Assembly: GCA_963718375.1 (NCBI GenBank)
Contig: CAVQZD010000011.1
Location: forward strand, 1 to 40,477
Reading direction: 5' to 3'
DNA: 40,477 nucleotides
DNA from: RBG-16-64-13 sp963718375
GTDB lineage: Bacteria > Actinomycetota > Thermoleophilia > RBG-16-64-13
A model generated the notes under the pieces. The model searched no databases. It was not told the DNA's origin and was given only the letters and a program-made list of their open reading frames with translations. Positions within the stretch are counted from its first letter, which is position 1. Each line of letters starts with the position of its first letter. Of this stretch, positions 23,465 to 31,262 are shown piece by piece. The translations under genes were made by a program, and so were the position numbers.

Positions 23465-23917
23465 ATGACACTGGTAAGGTGGGAGCCCTTCCGCGAGCTG
23501 ACAGCTCTGCAGACGGAGGTCAACAGGCTGTTCTCCCGTGCGGGCAACGGTGACATGGCGGAGCGTCAGTCATGGAGCCCCTCGGTGGATGTGATAGAGA
23601 CCGACGACGCCATCAAGCTCAAGGCCGAACTGGCGGGTATGGAGCCCAAGGACATCAGTATCGAGGTCCAAGACAACGTCCTGACGGTGAGTGGCGAGCG
23701 CCGCTTCGAAGAAGAGGTCAAAGAAGACAAGTACTATCGCATCGAGCGCCGCTACGGTTCGTTCAGCCGCTCTATCGCCCTGCCGCAGACGGCGGACGAA
23801 GAGAAGATCGAGGCCAAGTACGACAACGGCGTGCTCGCGGTGACGGTACCCAAGACAGAGATAGCCAAGCCGAAGAAGATCGCCGTAGCTATAGGCGACT
23901 CCAAGGCGAAGCGGTAG
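23465..23917 (+). CDS. Small heat-shock protein, Hsp20/alpha-crystallin family
   Basis: The 150-residue protein begins with the typical LVRWEPFRELTALQTEVNRLF segment and contains an alpha-crystallin domain (about residues 40-130) with VDVIETDDAIKLKAELAGM, VLTVSGERRFE and the conserved A-x-x-x-N-G-V-L motif (AKYDNGVLAVTVPK). Such proteins hold unfolding proteins in soluble oligomers. The ATG at 23465 is preceded by GGAGTTAGGAGT; a longer frame from 23405 would run through the hairpin and is rejected. Its place between dnaK and grpE is unusual and makes it part of the HspR-controlled operon. Confidence 0.95.
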   Translation: MTLVRWEPFRELTALQTEVNRLFSRAGNGDMAERQSWSPSVDVIETDDAIKLKAELAGMEPKDISIEVQDNVLTVSGERRFEEEVKEDKYYRIERRYGSFSRSIALPQTADEEKIEAKYDNGVLAVTVPKTEIAKPKKIAVAIGDSKAKR

Positions 23918-23971
23918 GCTCGCCCAGCTGAGCGCGGCGAGGTGAGCTCAAGGAGACGAGAGTAGAGGACC

Positions 23972-24553
23972 ATGACGAGCGGTAAGACGAACATCCCCAT
24001 AGACGGTGGACCCCAGGCGGAGTACCCGACCGCCCCGAAAACGGCAGAGGCGGACGTGACAGATGCGGACGGGGCGGCTCTCGCCGTAGACTGCGAGGCG
24101 GTGGCCCGGGAACGGGACGAGCTGGTCGACGCGCTGCTGCGCCTGCGCGCGGAGTTCGACAACTATCGAAGGCGCTCCTCGAAGGAGCTCGTGGACGCAA
24201 GGTCGTGTGCGCAGGGCGATCTGCTGAGCGACCTGTTGCCCGTGCTGGACAACCTTGAGCGTGCGCTCGATGCCGCCGAGCACCACGAAGAAGGCAAGGT
24301 GCTGCAGGGGGTGCGGATGACCCGTGACCTGTTCGTGGGCCTGCTGGCCCGCGCGGGTGTTGAAGAGATACCGGGCGTGGGCACTGCCTTCGATCCGCAA
24401 GTGCACGATGCGATAGTGCATCAGCCCTCAGAGGACGAAGAGGGCGTGGTGACGGCCGTGCTCGAACGTGGGTACCGACAAGGGGAGCAGATACTGCGCC
24501 CGGCCCGCGTGGCGGTCTCGGCCGGCAAGTGTGAGACGCCGGTGGCGGAGTAG
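23972..24553 (+). CDS. grpE: Nucleotide exchange factor GrpE
   Basis: The 193-residue protein releases ADP from DnaK. A disordered N-terminus of about 40 residues is followed by the long coiled-coil helix (ERDELVDALLRLRAEFDNYRRR, in which RAEFDNYRRR is the family signature), DLLPVLDNLERAL, and the C-terminal beta domain with VGTAFDPQVHDAI and ILRPARVAV. GAGG lies a few bases before the ATG. It is separated from hsp20 by 54 bases and from dnaJ by only 12. Confidence 0.96.
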   Translation: MTSGKTNIPIDGGPQAEYPTAPKTAEADVTDADGAALAVDCEAVARERDELVDALLRLRAEFDNYRRRSSKELVDARSCAQGDLLSDLLPVLDNLERALDAAEHHEEGKVLQGVRMTRDLFVGLLARAGVEEIPGVGTAFDPQVHDAIVHQPSEDEEGVVTAVLERGYRQGEQILRPARVAVSAGKCETPVAE

Positions 24554-24565
24554 GGACGGCGCGCG

Positions 24566-25690
24566 ATGGCCGCGAGTCCCCGCGACTACTACGAGATCCT
24601 CGGGGTGTCCAAGACCGCCTCGCAGGACGAGATCAAGAAGGCTTACCGCAAGCTCGCGCGCAAGTACCATCCTGACGCGAATCCCGACGATCCCAAAGCC
24701 GAAGAGAAGTTCAAAGAGGTCTCGAGCGCCTATGAGGTCCTGAGCGATCCCCAGAAGCGCGAGATCTTCGATGCCGGGCCTTCGATGTTCGGGCAAGGTG
24801 CTCCGGGAGCAGGTGGCTTCCGCGGTCAGCCCGGCGGCCAGACCATGGGCGGCGACTGGTCTGATCTGTTTGGCAGTCTGTTCGGTGGCGGCGGCGGCGG
24901 CGGTAGCTTCGGCGGCGGCCGTGCCCAGCAGCGCGGTACCCGGGGCAACGACGTGAGCGTGGCAGTCAAGATATCCTTTGAAGACGCCCTGAAGGGGGTA
25001 ACTACCAAGGTCAGCGTCCCGCTCACCGTCAGGTGCGACACCTGCGGTGGCAGCGGAGCGGAGCCGGGCACGTCGGCGACGACTTGTCCCCAGTGCAAGG
25101 GGCGCGGGGTCGTGAGCCAGAGCCAGGGCTTCTTCGCCATGAGCCAGCCCTGCCCCCGATGCCGCGGGGCTGGGAGCGTTGTGGAACATCCGTGCAAGAC
25201 CTGCTCGGGCACAGGCCGCGCTCGGTCACTCAAGAATTTCACCGTGCCCTTGCCGGCGGGCGTGAAGGACGGCACCAAGATCCGGCTCAAGGGCAAGGGC
25301 GAGCCCGGCACCGGCGGCGGACCCTCGGGGGATATCTTCGTGCTGGTCCAGGTAGCGGCCAGTCCGGTCTTTGAGCGCAGGGGCGCGGACTTGCTGATCG
25401 AGGTCCCCGTGACCATGGTCGAGGCGGCCTTGGGCGCCGCCGTCAAGGTGCCCACGCCGGACGGGAGCGTATCCCTCAAGGTGCCCAGCGGAACTCAAGA
25501 CGGCAGACAGCTGAAGCTCAAGGGTAAAGGTGCTCCCAAGGTCGGAGCCTCAGGCAAGGGCGACCTCATCGCGCGCATCAAGGTGCTCACTCCCGATAAT
25601 CTGAACGGCGCGCAGAAGGACCTGCTGAAGAAGTTCGGCGACGCGCGCAAAGAGGATCCGCGTTCCGGACGGACGGGGTGGAAGGCGTGA
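24566..25690 (+). CDS. dnaJ: Chaperone protein DnaJ (type I Hsp40)
   Basis: The 374-residue co-chaperone stimulates DnaK ATPase. The J domain (residues 7-72) has H35-P-D37. A Gly/Phe-rich stretch (about 78-120) includes a run of seven glycines. Four zinc-binding CxxCxGxG repeats follow from C157: CDTCGGSG, CPQCKGRG, CPRCRGAG and CKTCSGTG. The C-terminal substrate-binding domains contain PAGVKDGTKIRLKGKGEPG and VPTPDGSVSLKVPSGTQDG. All elements of a full-length type I DnaJ are present. It is followed by hspR after 42 bases. Confidence 0.97.
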   Translation: MAASPRDYYEILGVSKTASQDEIKKAYRKLARKYHPDANPDDPKAEEKFKEVSSAYEVLSDPQKREIFDAGPSMFGQGAPGAGGFRGQPGGQTMGGDWSDLFGSLFGGGGGGGSFGGGRAQQRGTRGNDVSVAVKISFEDALKGVTTKVSVPLTVRCDTCGGSGAEPGTSATTCPQCKGRGVVSQSQGFFAMSQPCPRCRGAGSVVEHPCKTCSGTGRARSLKNFTVPLPAGVKDGTKIRLKGKGEPGTGGGPSGDIFVLVQVAASPVFERRGADLLIEVPVTMVEAALGAAVKVPTPDGSVSLKVPSGTQDGRQLKLKGKGAPKVGASGKGDLIARIKVLTPDNLNGAQKDLLKKFGDARKEDPRSGRTGWKA

Positions 25691-25732
25691 ACCGGTTCGC
25701 GTTAGACGAGATCACTGCCGTAGGAGCAAGAC

Positions 25733-26146
25733 ATGCCGCTTGAAGACAAGATGAGGCCGGTCTTCATGATCTCCGTGGCGGCTGAGCTCGCGGAAATGCA
25801 TCCGCAGACGCTGCGTATGTACGAGAGGCGCGGACTCATAACCCCGCAGCGCTCCTCGAAGAGCACGCGGCTCTACTCCATGGAAGACGTGGAGCGGCTG
25901 CAACGCATCCAGCAGTTGGTCTGCGAATCCGGGCTCAACCTCGCCGGCGTGGAGCGGGTGCTCGAGATGGAAGAGCGGATGATCGCCCTCCAGCAGAGGC
26001 TGGAGAGGCTGCAGGAAGACATGGACCGGCTCGCGGCCCAAGCTCGTGAAGAGCTAGAGGCGGTGCACCGTAGCTACCGCAGGGAGTTGGTGTTGTTCGA
26101 CGCGCCCGGCGAGATCACCGTGGTAGCCAGGAAGCGGCGGCGGTGA
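25733..26146 (+). CDS. hspR: Heat-shock repressor HspR (MerR family)
   Basis: The 137-residue protein has an N-terminal MerR-type winged helix: VFMISVAAELAEMHPQTLRM, YERRGLITPQRSSKSTRLYS, where the TLRxYERxGLxxPxRxxxxxRxYS pattern is typical of HspR. A coiled-coil helix (about 70-110) follows, and the C-terminus ends in a basic RKRRR. HspR represses dnaK operons by binding HAIR sites; a HAIR-like site lies over the dnaK promoter, so the gene should close a feedback loop. TAGGAG lies six bases before the ATG. No HAIR site was seen inside the operon. Confidence 0.93.
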   Translation: MPLEDKMRPVFMISVAAELAEMHPQTLRMYERRGLITPQRSSKSTRLYSMEDVERLQRIQQLVCESGLNLAGVERVLEMEERMIALQQRLERLQEDMDRLAAQAREELEAVHRSYRRELVLFDAPGEITVVARKRRR

Positions 26147-26181
26147 GCTGCTGCCCGGCTTCTTTCTCGTCGTCGCCCGGC

Positions 26182-26206
26182 TGGCACTCTCTACCATGGA
26201 GTGCCA
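26182..26206. terminator. Hairpin after hspR
   Basis: TGGCACTC at 26182-26189 pairs with GAGTGCCA at 26199-26206 around a nine-base loop. It lies 36 bases after the hspR stop and before the fmdB promoter. Only a short ATTG follows, so termination may be weak; an operator role is also possible. Confidence 0.5.
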
Positions 26207-26213
26207 ATTGTGG

Positions 26214-26242
26214 CTGGATTTGCGCCCGATCTGGGGTATAAT
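26214..26242 (+). promoter_or_regulatory. Candidate promoter of the FmdB-type zinc ribbon gene
   Basis: A perfect TATAAT lies at 26237-26242, with a poor CTGGAT 17 bases upstream at 26214-26219. Transcription would start near 26249, just before GGAGG (26260-26264) and the GTG start at 26275. Confidence 0.6.
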
Positions 26243-26274
26243 CCTGCCTCGTAGGATCTGGAGGTAAAGAAGCT

Positions 26275-26589
26275 GTGCCTACTTATGAATATCGTTGTCT
26301 AACGTGCGAGCATCAGTTCGAACGTTTTCAGCGGATGTCTGACGAACCGGTGAAAGTCTGCGAGAAATGCGGCGAGCCGGTTCAGCGTCTGCTGTTCCCT
26401 GTCGCTATCCAGTTCAAGGGTAGCGGGTTTTACACCACCGACTATGCCCGCAAGAACGGCAAGGGCTCGGTGGGCGCGCAGGCGAGCGGTAGCACGGACT
26501 CGGGGTCTTCCGCGCCGGCCTGTCCCAGTAGCTGCGATTCTTGCCCCAAGAGCGAATCCAGCGCGACGTCCAACGCCAAGAGCGACTGA
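26275..26589 (+). CDS. FmdB-family zinc ribbon protein
   Basis: The 104-residue protein opens with the classical FmdB/CxxC regulatory motif: PTYEYRCLTCEHQFE, then VCEKCGEPVQRLLFP, forming a zinc ribbon from two CxxC pairs (about residues 8-35). The GSGFYTTDYA segment is also conserved. The rest is a low-complexity Ser/Ala/Gly tail with extra cysteines (CPSSCDSCPKS). The role of the family is uncertain (a regulator of formamidase genes was proposed for the founding member). The start is GTG with GGAGG ten bases upstream. It probably leads an operon with surE. Confidence 0.88.
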   Translation: MPTYEYRCLTCEHQFERFQRMSDEPVKVCEKCGEPVQRLLFPVAIQFKGSGFYTTDYARKNGKGSVGAQASGSTDSGSSAPACPSSCDSCPKSESSATSNAKSD

Positions 26590-26610
26590 CCCATCGCGGA
26601 CGCGGTGACC

Positions 26611-27435
26611 ATGGCCGGCAGGGACTGCGCTCTGGTACCCCTGGGGTCCGCCTCTCCTCTTATCGTCCTCACCAACGACGACGGCGTGGGCTCGCCGGGG
26701 TTGACTGCGCTGAGGACCGCTCTCTCCGACCTGGGTGAGATCTGCATCGTGGCGCCCGACCAGAACCGGTCGGGCGCGGCTCGCAGTATCACCATGCACA
26801 GCCATCTCTGGGTCGAAGAGGTGCCGATGCCCGACGGCAGCATCGCCTACAGCACCGACGGCACCCCGGTGGACTGCGTCCGTATGGCGGCGCTGGGACT
26901 TCTGGATCGTGTACCGGACCTCATTGTGTCAGGCATCAATCTTGGGGAGAACCTCGGAGACGACATCACCTACTCAGGTACGGTGGCGGCCGCTTTTGAG
27001 GGCATCATGCTCGACATCCCGGCTATAGCCATCTCGGCGGAGGCCTACCATCCCGGCTACGACCTCACCGTGCCGGCGCGCCTGGCCAAGCTGCTGGTGT
27101 TCACGGCTCTCGACTGCGGCTTTCCCGCCAAGACGCTGATCAACGTGAACGTCCCCGACCGACCCTGGGAGGAACTGGCAGGGCTGCGACTCACCACTCT
27201 GGGCAAGCGCATCTACGGCGACAAGGTGGAGTATCGCGAGACCAAAGGCAACAGGCGCGGGTATCACATCTACAACGATGATCTCAGCTACCAGAAGGAA
27301 CCGGGCACGGATTTCGAGGCCGTGGCCGAGGGGTTCGCGTCGGTCACCCCGCTGCATTTCGACCTGATGTCGCACGCAGCCCTGGACGAACTGCGGGAGT
27401 GGGAGGCTGCTCTGTCGACCTGGAAGAGGTTCTGA
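26611..27435 (+). CDS. surE: 5'/3'-nucleotidase SurE
   Basis: The 274-residue enzyme removes phosphate from nucleoside monophosphates. The family signature is intact: VLTNDDGVGSPGL with the two metal-binding aspartates, VAPDQNRSGAARSIT, and the SGINLGENLGDDITYSGTV segment. The start is probably ATG 26611; an in-frame GTG two codons earlier is equally open. The last 37 bases overlap the start of the HAD phosphatase gene, so the two are likely translationally coupled. Confidence 0.94.
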   Translation: MAGRDCALVPLGSASPLIVLTNDDGVGSPGLTALRTALSDLGEICIVAPDQNRSGAARSITMHSHLWVEEVPMPDGSIAYSTDGTPVDCVRMAALGLLDRVPDLIVSGINLGENLGDDITYSGTVAAAFEGIMLDIPAIAISAEAYHPGYDLTVPARLAKLLVFTALDCGFPAKTLINVNVPDRPWEELAGLRLTTLGKRIYGDKVEYRETKGNRRGYHIYNDDLSYQKEPGTDFEAVAEGFASVTPLHFDLMSHAALDELREWEAALSTWKRF

Positions 27436-28082
27436 CGGCGGCGCCCACCTACGACGCCGTGGTGTTCGACCTGGATGGCACTGTCGTCGACTCGGTCGAG
27501 CTGATCATAGTGTCGTTTCAGCACGCCATCCGCGAAGTCCTGGGTCGAGAGATATCCCGCGAAGACTCCATAGCCTGGGTGGGTATGCCCCTCCGCGAGC
27601 AGATGGAGAAGTTCTCCCCCGAGCACGCGGACGAGTTGGTGGTGGCCTATCGCGAATTCAACCACCGCGAGCACGACCGCATGCTGACCCTGTATGAAGG
27701 GATCGAGGACCTCCTGCACGATCTGCGCAAGGCCGGAGTGAAGGTGGGGCTTGTGACTTCGAAGTCTCGATTCACCACGCAGATGGCCTTCGACCTCACG
27801 GGTATCGAGTCTTGCTTCGAGGCCGTGGTGTGCGCCGGAGAGGCGTCGGGTAACAAGCCTTCGCCGGACCCCATCCTCGCCTGTCTGGAGCAGCTGGGGG
27901 TAGAGACATCCGCGGCTGCCTACGTGGGTGATAGCCCTTCAGACATGCAGGCGGCCCTGTCCGCGGGCGTCACGGCCATCGCCGTCACCTGGGGAGTGTT
28001 CTCGGCCGAGATACTGGTGGCTGAAAAGCCCGACGTCCTAGTTCATACTATCCCTGAGCTGGCGGACAAGCTGGGCATCTAG
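27399..28082 (+). CDS. HAD-superfamily hydrolase, phosphoglycolate/pyrophosphatase (PpaX) type
   Basis: The 227-residue protein is a HAD subfamily IA phosphatase. Motif I is VFDLDGTVVDS (nucleophile Asp), motif II is GLVTSKS, motif III Lys lies in the GNKPSPDP segment, and motif IV is VGDSPSDMQAA. A helical cap (about residues 35-105) follows motif I. Close relatives act on phosphoglycolate, pyrophosphate or small phosphosugars; the substrate is not clear here. The GTG at 27399 lies inside the end of surE; a shorter start inside the overlap is possible because the core begins at YDAVVFDLDG. Confidence 0.88.
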   Translation: MGGCSVDLEEVLTAAPTYDAVVFDLDGTVVDSVELIIVSFQHAIREVLGREISREDSIAWVGMPLREQMEKFSPEHADELVVAYREFNHREHDRMLTLYEGIEDLLHDLRKAGVKVGLVTSKSRFTTQMAFDLTGIESCFEAVVCAGEASGNKPSPDPILACLEQLGVETSAAAYVGDSPSDMQAALSAGVTAIAVTWGVFSAEILVAEKPDVLVHTIPELADKLGI

Positions 28083-28123
28083 ACGCGTCGCGGGGGCAGA
28101 CCGGCGGCGGCGGGAGGCGGTCG

Positions 28124-30163
28124 GTGGCAGCAGGCGGGGACCAAGCACGCATAGCAGAGTTGCGGGAGCTCATCCGGCACCACGAGTACCGCTACTACGT
28201 GCTGGACAGTCCCGAGATATCGGACGCCGACTACGACAAGCTCTATCGCGAGCTTCAAGATCTGGAGGCTGTTCATCCCGGTCTGGTCACGCCCGATTCG
28301 CCCACACAACGGGTGGGTGGCGAGCCGCTCTCAGCGTTCAGCCAAGTTCGCCACGGGGAACCCATGCTCTCGCTGGCCAACGCCAAGAACGAGGACGAAC
28401 TGCGGGCCTGGCACGCCAGGGTAGTCAAGCTGTCCGGCGAGGCAGGCTGGGACCTGGAGACGCTGCGCTTCGTGCTGGAGCCCAAGATCGACGGGCTGGC
28501 TGTGTCCCTGCGCTACGAAGGCGGGACTCTGACGGTCGGGGCCACGCGCGGCAACGGCGAGATAGGCGAAGACGTGACCTCCAACCTACGGACCATCGCC
28601 ACCGTTCCCCTGACCATGTTGGGCCGGGTAGCGCCCGTGCCGGCTGTGGTGGAGGTGCGCGGGGAGGTATATCTGCCCCTGGCTGCCTTCGAGAGACTGA
28701 ACGAGCAGCGCGTCGCCGCCGGTGAGGCCACCTTCGCGAACCCGCGCAACGCCGCGGCGGGTTCACTCCGCCAGCTCGACCCCAGAGTCACCGCGTCGCG
28801 ACCCCTGTCCACTTGGTTCTATGGGGTGGGCTTCGCGGAGGGGCGCCGGTTCGCGTCCCACGAGGACGTCCTGGCCTGGCTGCGCAGCGCGGGCTTCAAG
28901 GTGAATCCGGATACGCGCACGGCCGAGACTGTCGACCAGATCATCGCGGGGTGCCGGTGGTGGCACGACCGGCGGGACCAGCTGGACTACGACATCGACG
29001 GTGTAGTGGTCAAGGTCGACGACCGTGCTCTGCAGGCCGCGCTCGGCGCCGTGGGTCGCGACCCCCGCTGGGCGGTGGCCTACAAGTTCGCCCCCACCAC
29101 GGCGCAGACCAGGCTGCGGCACATCCACGTGAACGTAGGTCGCACCGGGGTGCTTAACCCTTGGGCGGAGCTCGAGCCGGTGGAAGTGGGCGGGGTGACC
29201 GTGGAGAGGGCCACCCTGCACAATGAGGAGGACATCCGCCGCAAGGACCTGCGCGAGGGTGACATGGTGATACTCCAGCGAGCCGGGGACGTGATACCCC
29301 AGGTGGTGTCGCCGCTCACCGAACTGCGCACGGGCGAGGAGGTGCCCTTCAGCATGCCGGCCCGTTGCCCCTCGTGCGGCACCGAGGTGGTGCGCACTCC
29401 CGGGGAGGTGGCTGTGCGTTGTCCTAACCCGGACTGCCCCGGCAAGCTGGCCGAAGCCATCAAGCACTTCGTCAGCAGGGGCGCTATGGACATCGACGGG
29501 GTGGGCGACAAGTTGGTGGAGAGGCTGCTCAGCCTCGGCCTGATCCGCGACGCCGCCGATCTGTACAAGCTGGAGGCGGAGCAGCTCGCGGGTTTGGAGC
29601 GGCTGGGCGAGAAGTCGGCCGCCAACATCATCGCCGCTATCGCCGCTTCGAAGGACCGCCCACTCTCGCGGGTGTTGTTCGCCCTGGGGATACTCCACGT
29701 GGGGGGTGAGAACGCCGAGCTCTTAGTGCGGCGGTTCGGCAGCATCGAGGCCCTGTGGACGGCCACGACCGAGGAGATCGCCGAGACTCCGGGCATCGGC
29801 CCAGTGATAGCCGCAAGCGTCCGCGAGTTCTTCGCCGACCCGCGCAACTTGGACTTGATACGCAGGCTGGAGCAGGCGGGAGTGACCACCGTCGTCACAG
29901 AACGCGAGGTCGCCGCCGGCGCGGTAGTGCGGGGGCCGCTTACAGGCAAGACCTTCGTGCTGACCGGGACCCTGCCCAGCATGTCGCGCCAAGAAGTCAC
30001 CGACCTGATCGCGGCGGCCGGCGGCCGGGTCACCGGCTCTGTGAGCGCCAAGACGGACTACGTGGTGGTAGGCGAAGAGCCCGGGTCGAAGCTCGACAAG
30101 GCCCGCACACTGGAAATCACCCTACTGGACGAGCAGGGACTCAAGGACCTGCTCCAGGGCTAG
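28124..30163 (+). CDS. ligA: NAD-dependent DNA ligase LigA
   Basis: The 679-residue enzyme seals nicks during replication and repair. Domains in order: Ia domain with YYVLDSPEISDADYD, adenylation domain with K121-I-D-G as the AMP-accepting lysine, OB fold (RTGVLNPWAELEPV), Cys4 zinc finger (C415, C418, C433, C438), helix-hairpin-helix repeats (MDIDGVGDKLVERL, ETPGIGPVIAASV) and a C-terminal BRCT domain (about 600-679, FVLTGTLPSMSRQEV). The length is normal. The start is GTG 28124, 41 bases after the HAD gene. It converges on the ATPase gene. Confidence 0.97.
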   Translation: MAAGGDQARIAELRELIRHHEYRYYVLDSPEISDADYDKLYRELQDLEAVHPGLVTPDSPTQRVGGEPLSAFSQVRHGEPMLSLANAKNEDELRAWHARVVKLSGEAGWDLETLRFVLEPKIDGLAVSLRYEGGTLTVGATRGNGEIGEDVTSNLRTIATVPLTMLGRVAPVPAVVEVRGEVYLPLAAFERLNEQRVAAGEATFANPRNAAAGSLRQLDPRVTASRPLSTWFYGVGFAEGRRFASHEDVLAWLRSAGFKVNPDTRTAETVDQIIAGCRWWHDRRDQLDYDIDGVVVKVDDRALQAALGAVGRDPRWAVAYKFAPTTAQTRLRHIHVNVGRTGVLNPWAELEPVEVGGVTVERATLHNEEDIRRKDLREGDMVILQRAGDVIPQVVSPLTELRTGEEVPFSMPARCPSCGTEVVRTPGEVAVRCPNPDCPGKLAEAIKHFVSRGAMDIDGVGDKLVERLLSLGLIRDAADLYKLEAEQLAGLERLGEKSAANIIAAIAASKDRPLSRVLFALGILHVGGENAELLVRRFGSIEALWTATTEEIAETPGIGPVIAASVREFFADPRNLDLIRRLEQAGVTTVVTEREVAAGAVVRGPLTGKTFVLTGTLPSMSRQEVTDLIAAAGGRVTGSVSAKTDYVVVGEEPGSKLDKARTLEITLLDEQGLKDLLQG

Positions 30164-30168
30164 AGCGT

Positions 30169-30252
30169 CGGCGCGGCCGAAGTGGCGCGGCGGGTCGCTG
30201 CAGGACCTGGTGTGGGTCGCCGACGCACCGGTGCCGGCCGCCGGCCGCGCCG
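30169..30252. repeat. 11-bp inverted repeat framing the gap between ligA and the ATPase gene
   Basis: CGGCGCGGCCG at 30169-30179 is matched exactly by CGGCCGCGCCG at 30242-30252, so the arms touch the stop codons of both converging genes and enclose 62 bases. GC-rich palindromes such as CACCGGTG lie inside. It may act as a two-way terminator; there is no T-run. Confidence 0.5.
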
Positions 30253-31146
30253 CTACGAGAGGCTGACGCCCGTCTCTTGTTCCTCTTTGGCCAGCAGGCT
30301 GCGCTCGCCGCCTTCGACGCCCACGTCTTCAGAATCCACCTGCGCTCGGGGGGTCACCACCAGGTTGCCCCTGTCGGTGGTCACCTCGACGACGCGTTCG
30401 ACTCGCGGTAGTCCATCCTCTTCTCGTACCAGGTGGACCACCAGGGGATTGAGCACCTTGAGCTGCTCGGCTACGCCCTTGCTCTGAGCCAGCCACTCGT
30501 TCAGGATCTCCTCCGGGTCTGGGGTCTCGACCGTGGTCAGTCCGCCTCTGACGCCGGGGTCCAAAGTCTCGAGGAACCCGGGGCCGTCCCGTCTGCCCAG
30601 GTCACCTACCACTACCCAGGTGGGCTTCATATCGATCGCCTTGCGGAAGTTGGTGTTGCGCGCCGCGCTGCCTCGCTTGGCCATGAGTTGCACGGTGAAA
30701 GAGCGCATCTCGAGGACGGGGAGACCATCGTCATTGTCGTCGTCGATGGAGACGATGCGGTGGTCGGTAGGCAGCAGGTCGATCAAAGCGTTGAGCAGGG
30801 TGGACTTGCCCGACTGCGGACCTCCACTGACGATGATGGTGCGCTTGAGTTGAAGGTTGCTGTTCAAGAACCGCGCGTACCAAGGGGTCATCAGCTTGTC
30901 GTCCACAAGGCGGCGCAGCGAGACGTTCAGAACGCGGTCTCTGCTGGCGAAATCTCCTGCCGCTTGTATGGTCGCCTGGTCCAACTGGTGCGCCGTGTAC
31001 GAGTTGACCACCGCTTGGAGCATGCGGGCGAGCAGCATCAGGTGGGCCCGATCCTGCGGTGACGACTTGTTCTCGTCCGCTAGGTCCTCGGCCAGCTTCT
31101 TGACGCCACGTTCGTACGACTGCAATACGCGGTCTATGGAAGGCAT
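30253..31146 (-). CDS. Orphan P-loop ATPase related to type II/IV secretion (GspE/CpaF-like) ATPases
   Basis: The 297-residue protein has a helical N-terminus (about 1-75) and a C-terminal P-loop domain. Walker A is GGPQSGKST (108-116, K114). The stretch WVVVGDLGRRDG followed by GVRGGLTTVETPDPEEIL parallels the VVGEIRGxE ... GHxGxxTTxHAxxP region of CpaF/GspE-type ATPases, with Asp in place of the usual Glu. The family powers pilus or secretion machines, but no pilin, platform protein or other secretion gene lies nearby and the N-terminal domain is short. The ATG at 31146 has GGAGG five bases upstream. It may act in another process. Confidence 0.75.
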   Translation of the reverse strand: MPSIDRVLQSYERGVKKLAEDLADENKSSPQDRAHLMLLARMLQAVVNSYTAHQLDQATIQAAGDFASRDRVLNVSLRRLVDDKLMTPWYARFLNSNLQLKRTIIVSGGPQSGKSTLLNALIDLLPTDHRIVSIDDDNDDGLPVLEMRSFTVQLMAKRGSAARNTNFRKAIDMKPTWVVVGDLGRRDGPGFLETLDPGVRGGLTTVETPDPEEILNEWLAQSKGVAEQLKVLNPLVVHLVREEDGLPRVERVVEVTTDRGNLVVTPRAQVDSEDVGVEGGERSLLAKEEQETGVSLS

Positions 31147-31262
31147 GTGCACCTCCGGCGATGACAGGCTGCCCGAGATTCTACTCGGTGCCGCAGTCGC
31201 GTGCTATAGGGCGCCGGTCTGAGTCGTTTGCGCGGGCTTCGGCCGTCCTGTAGGCTCAGGTC

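Noticed and set aside
24878..24915. Simple repeat of GGC codons in dnaJ
   Set aside because: It encodes the expected Gly/Phe-rich linker of type I DnaJ.
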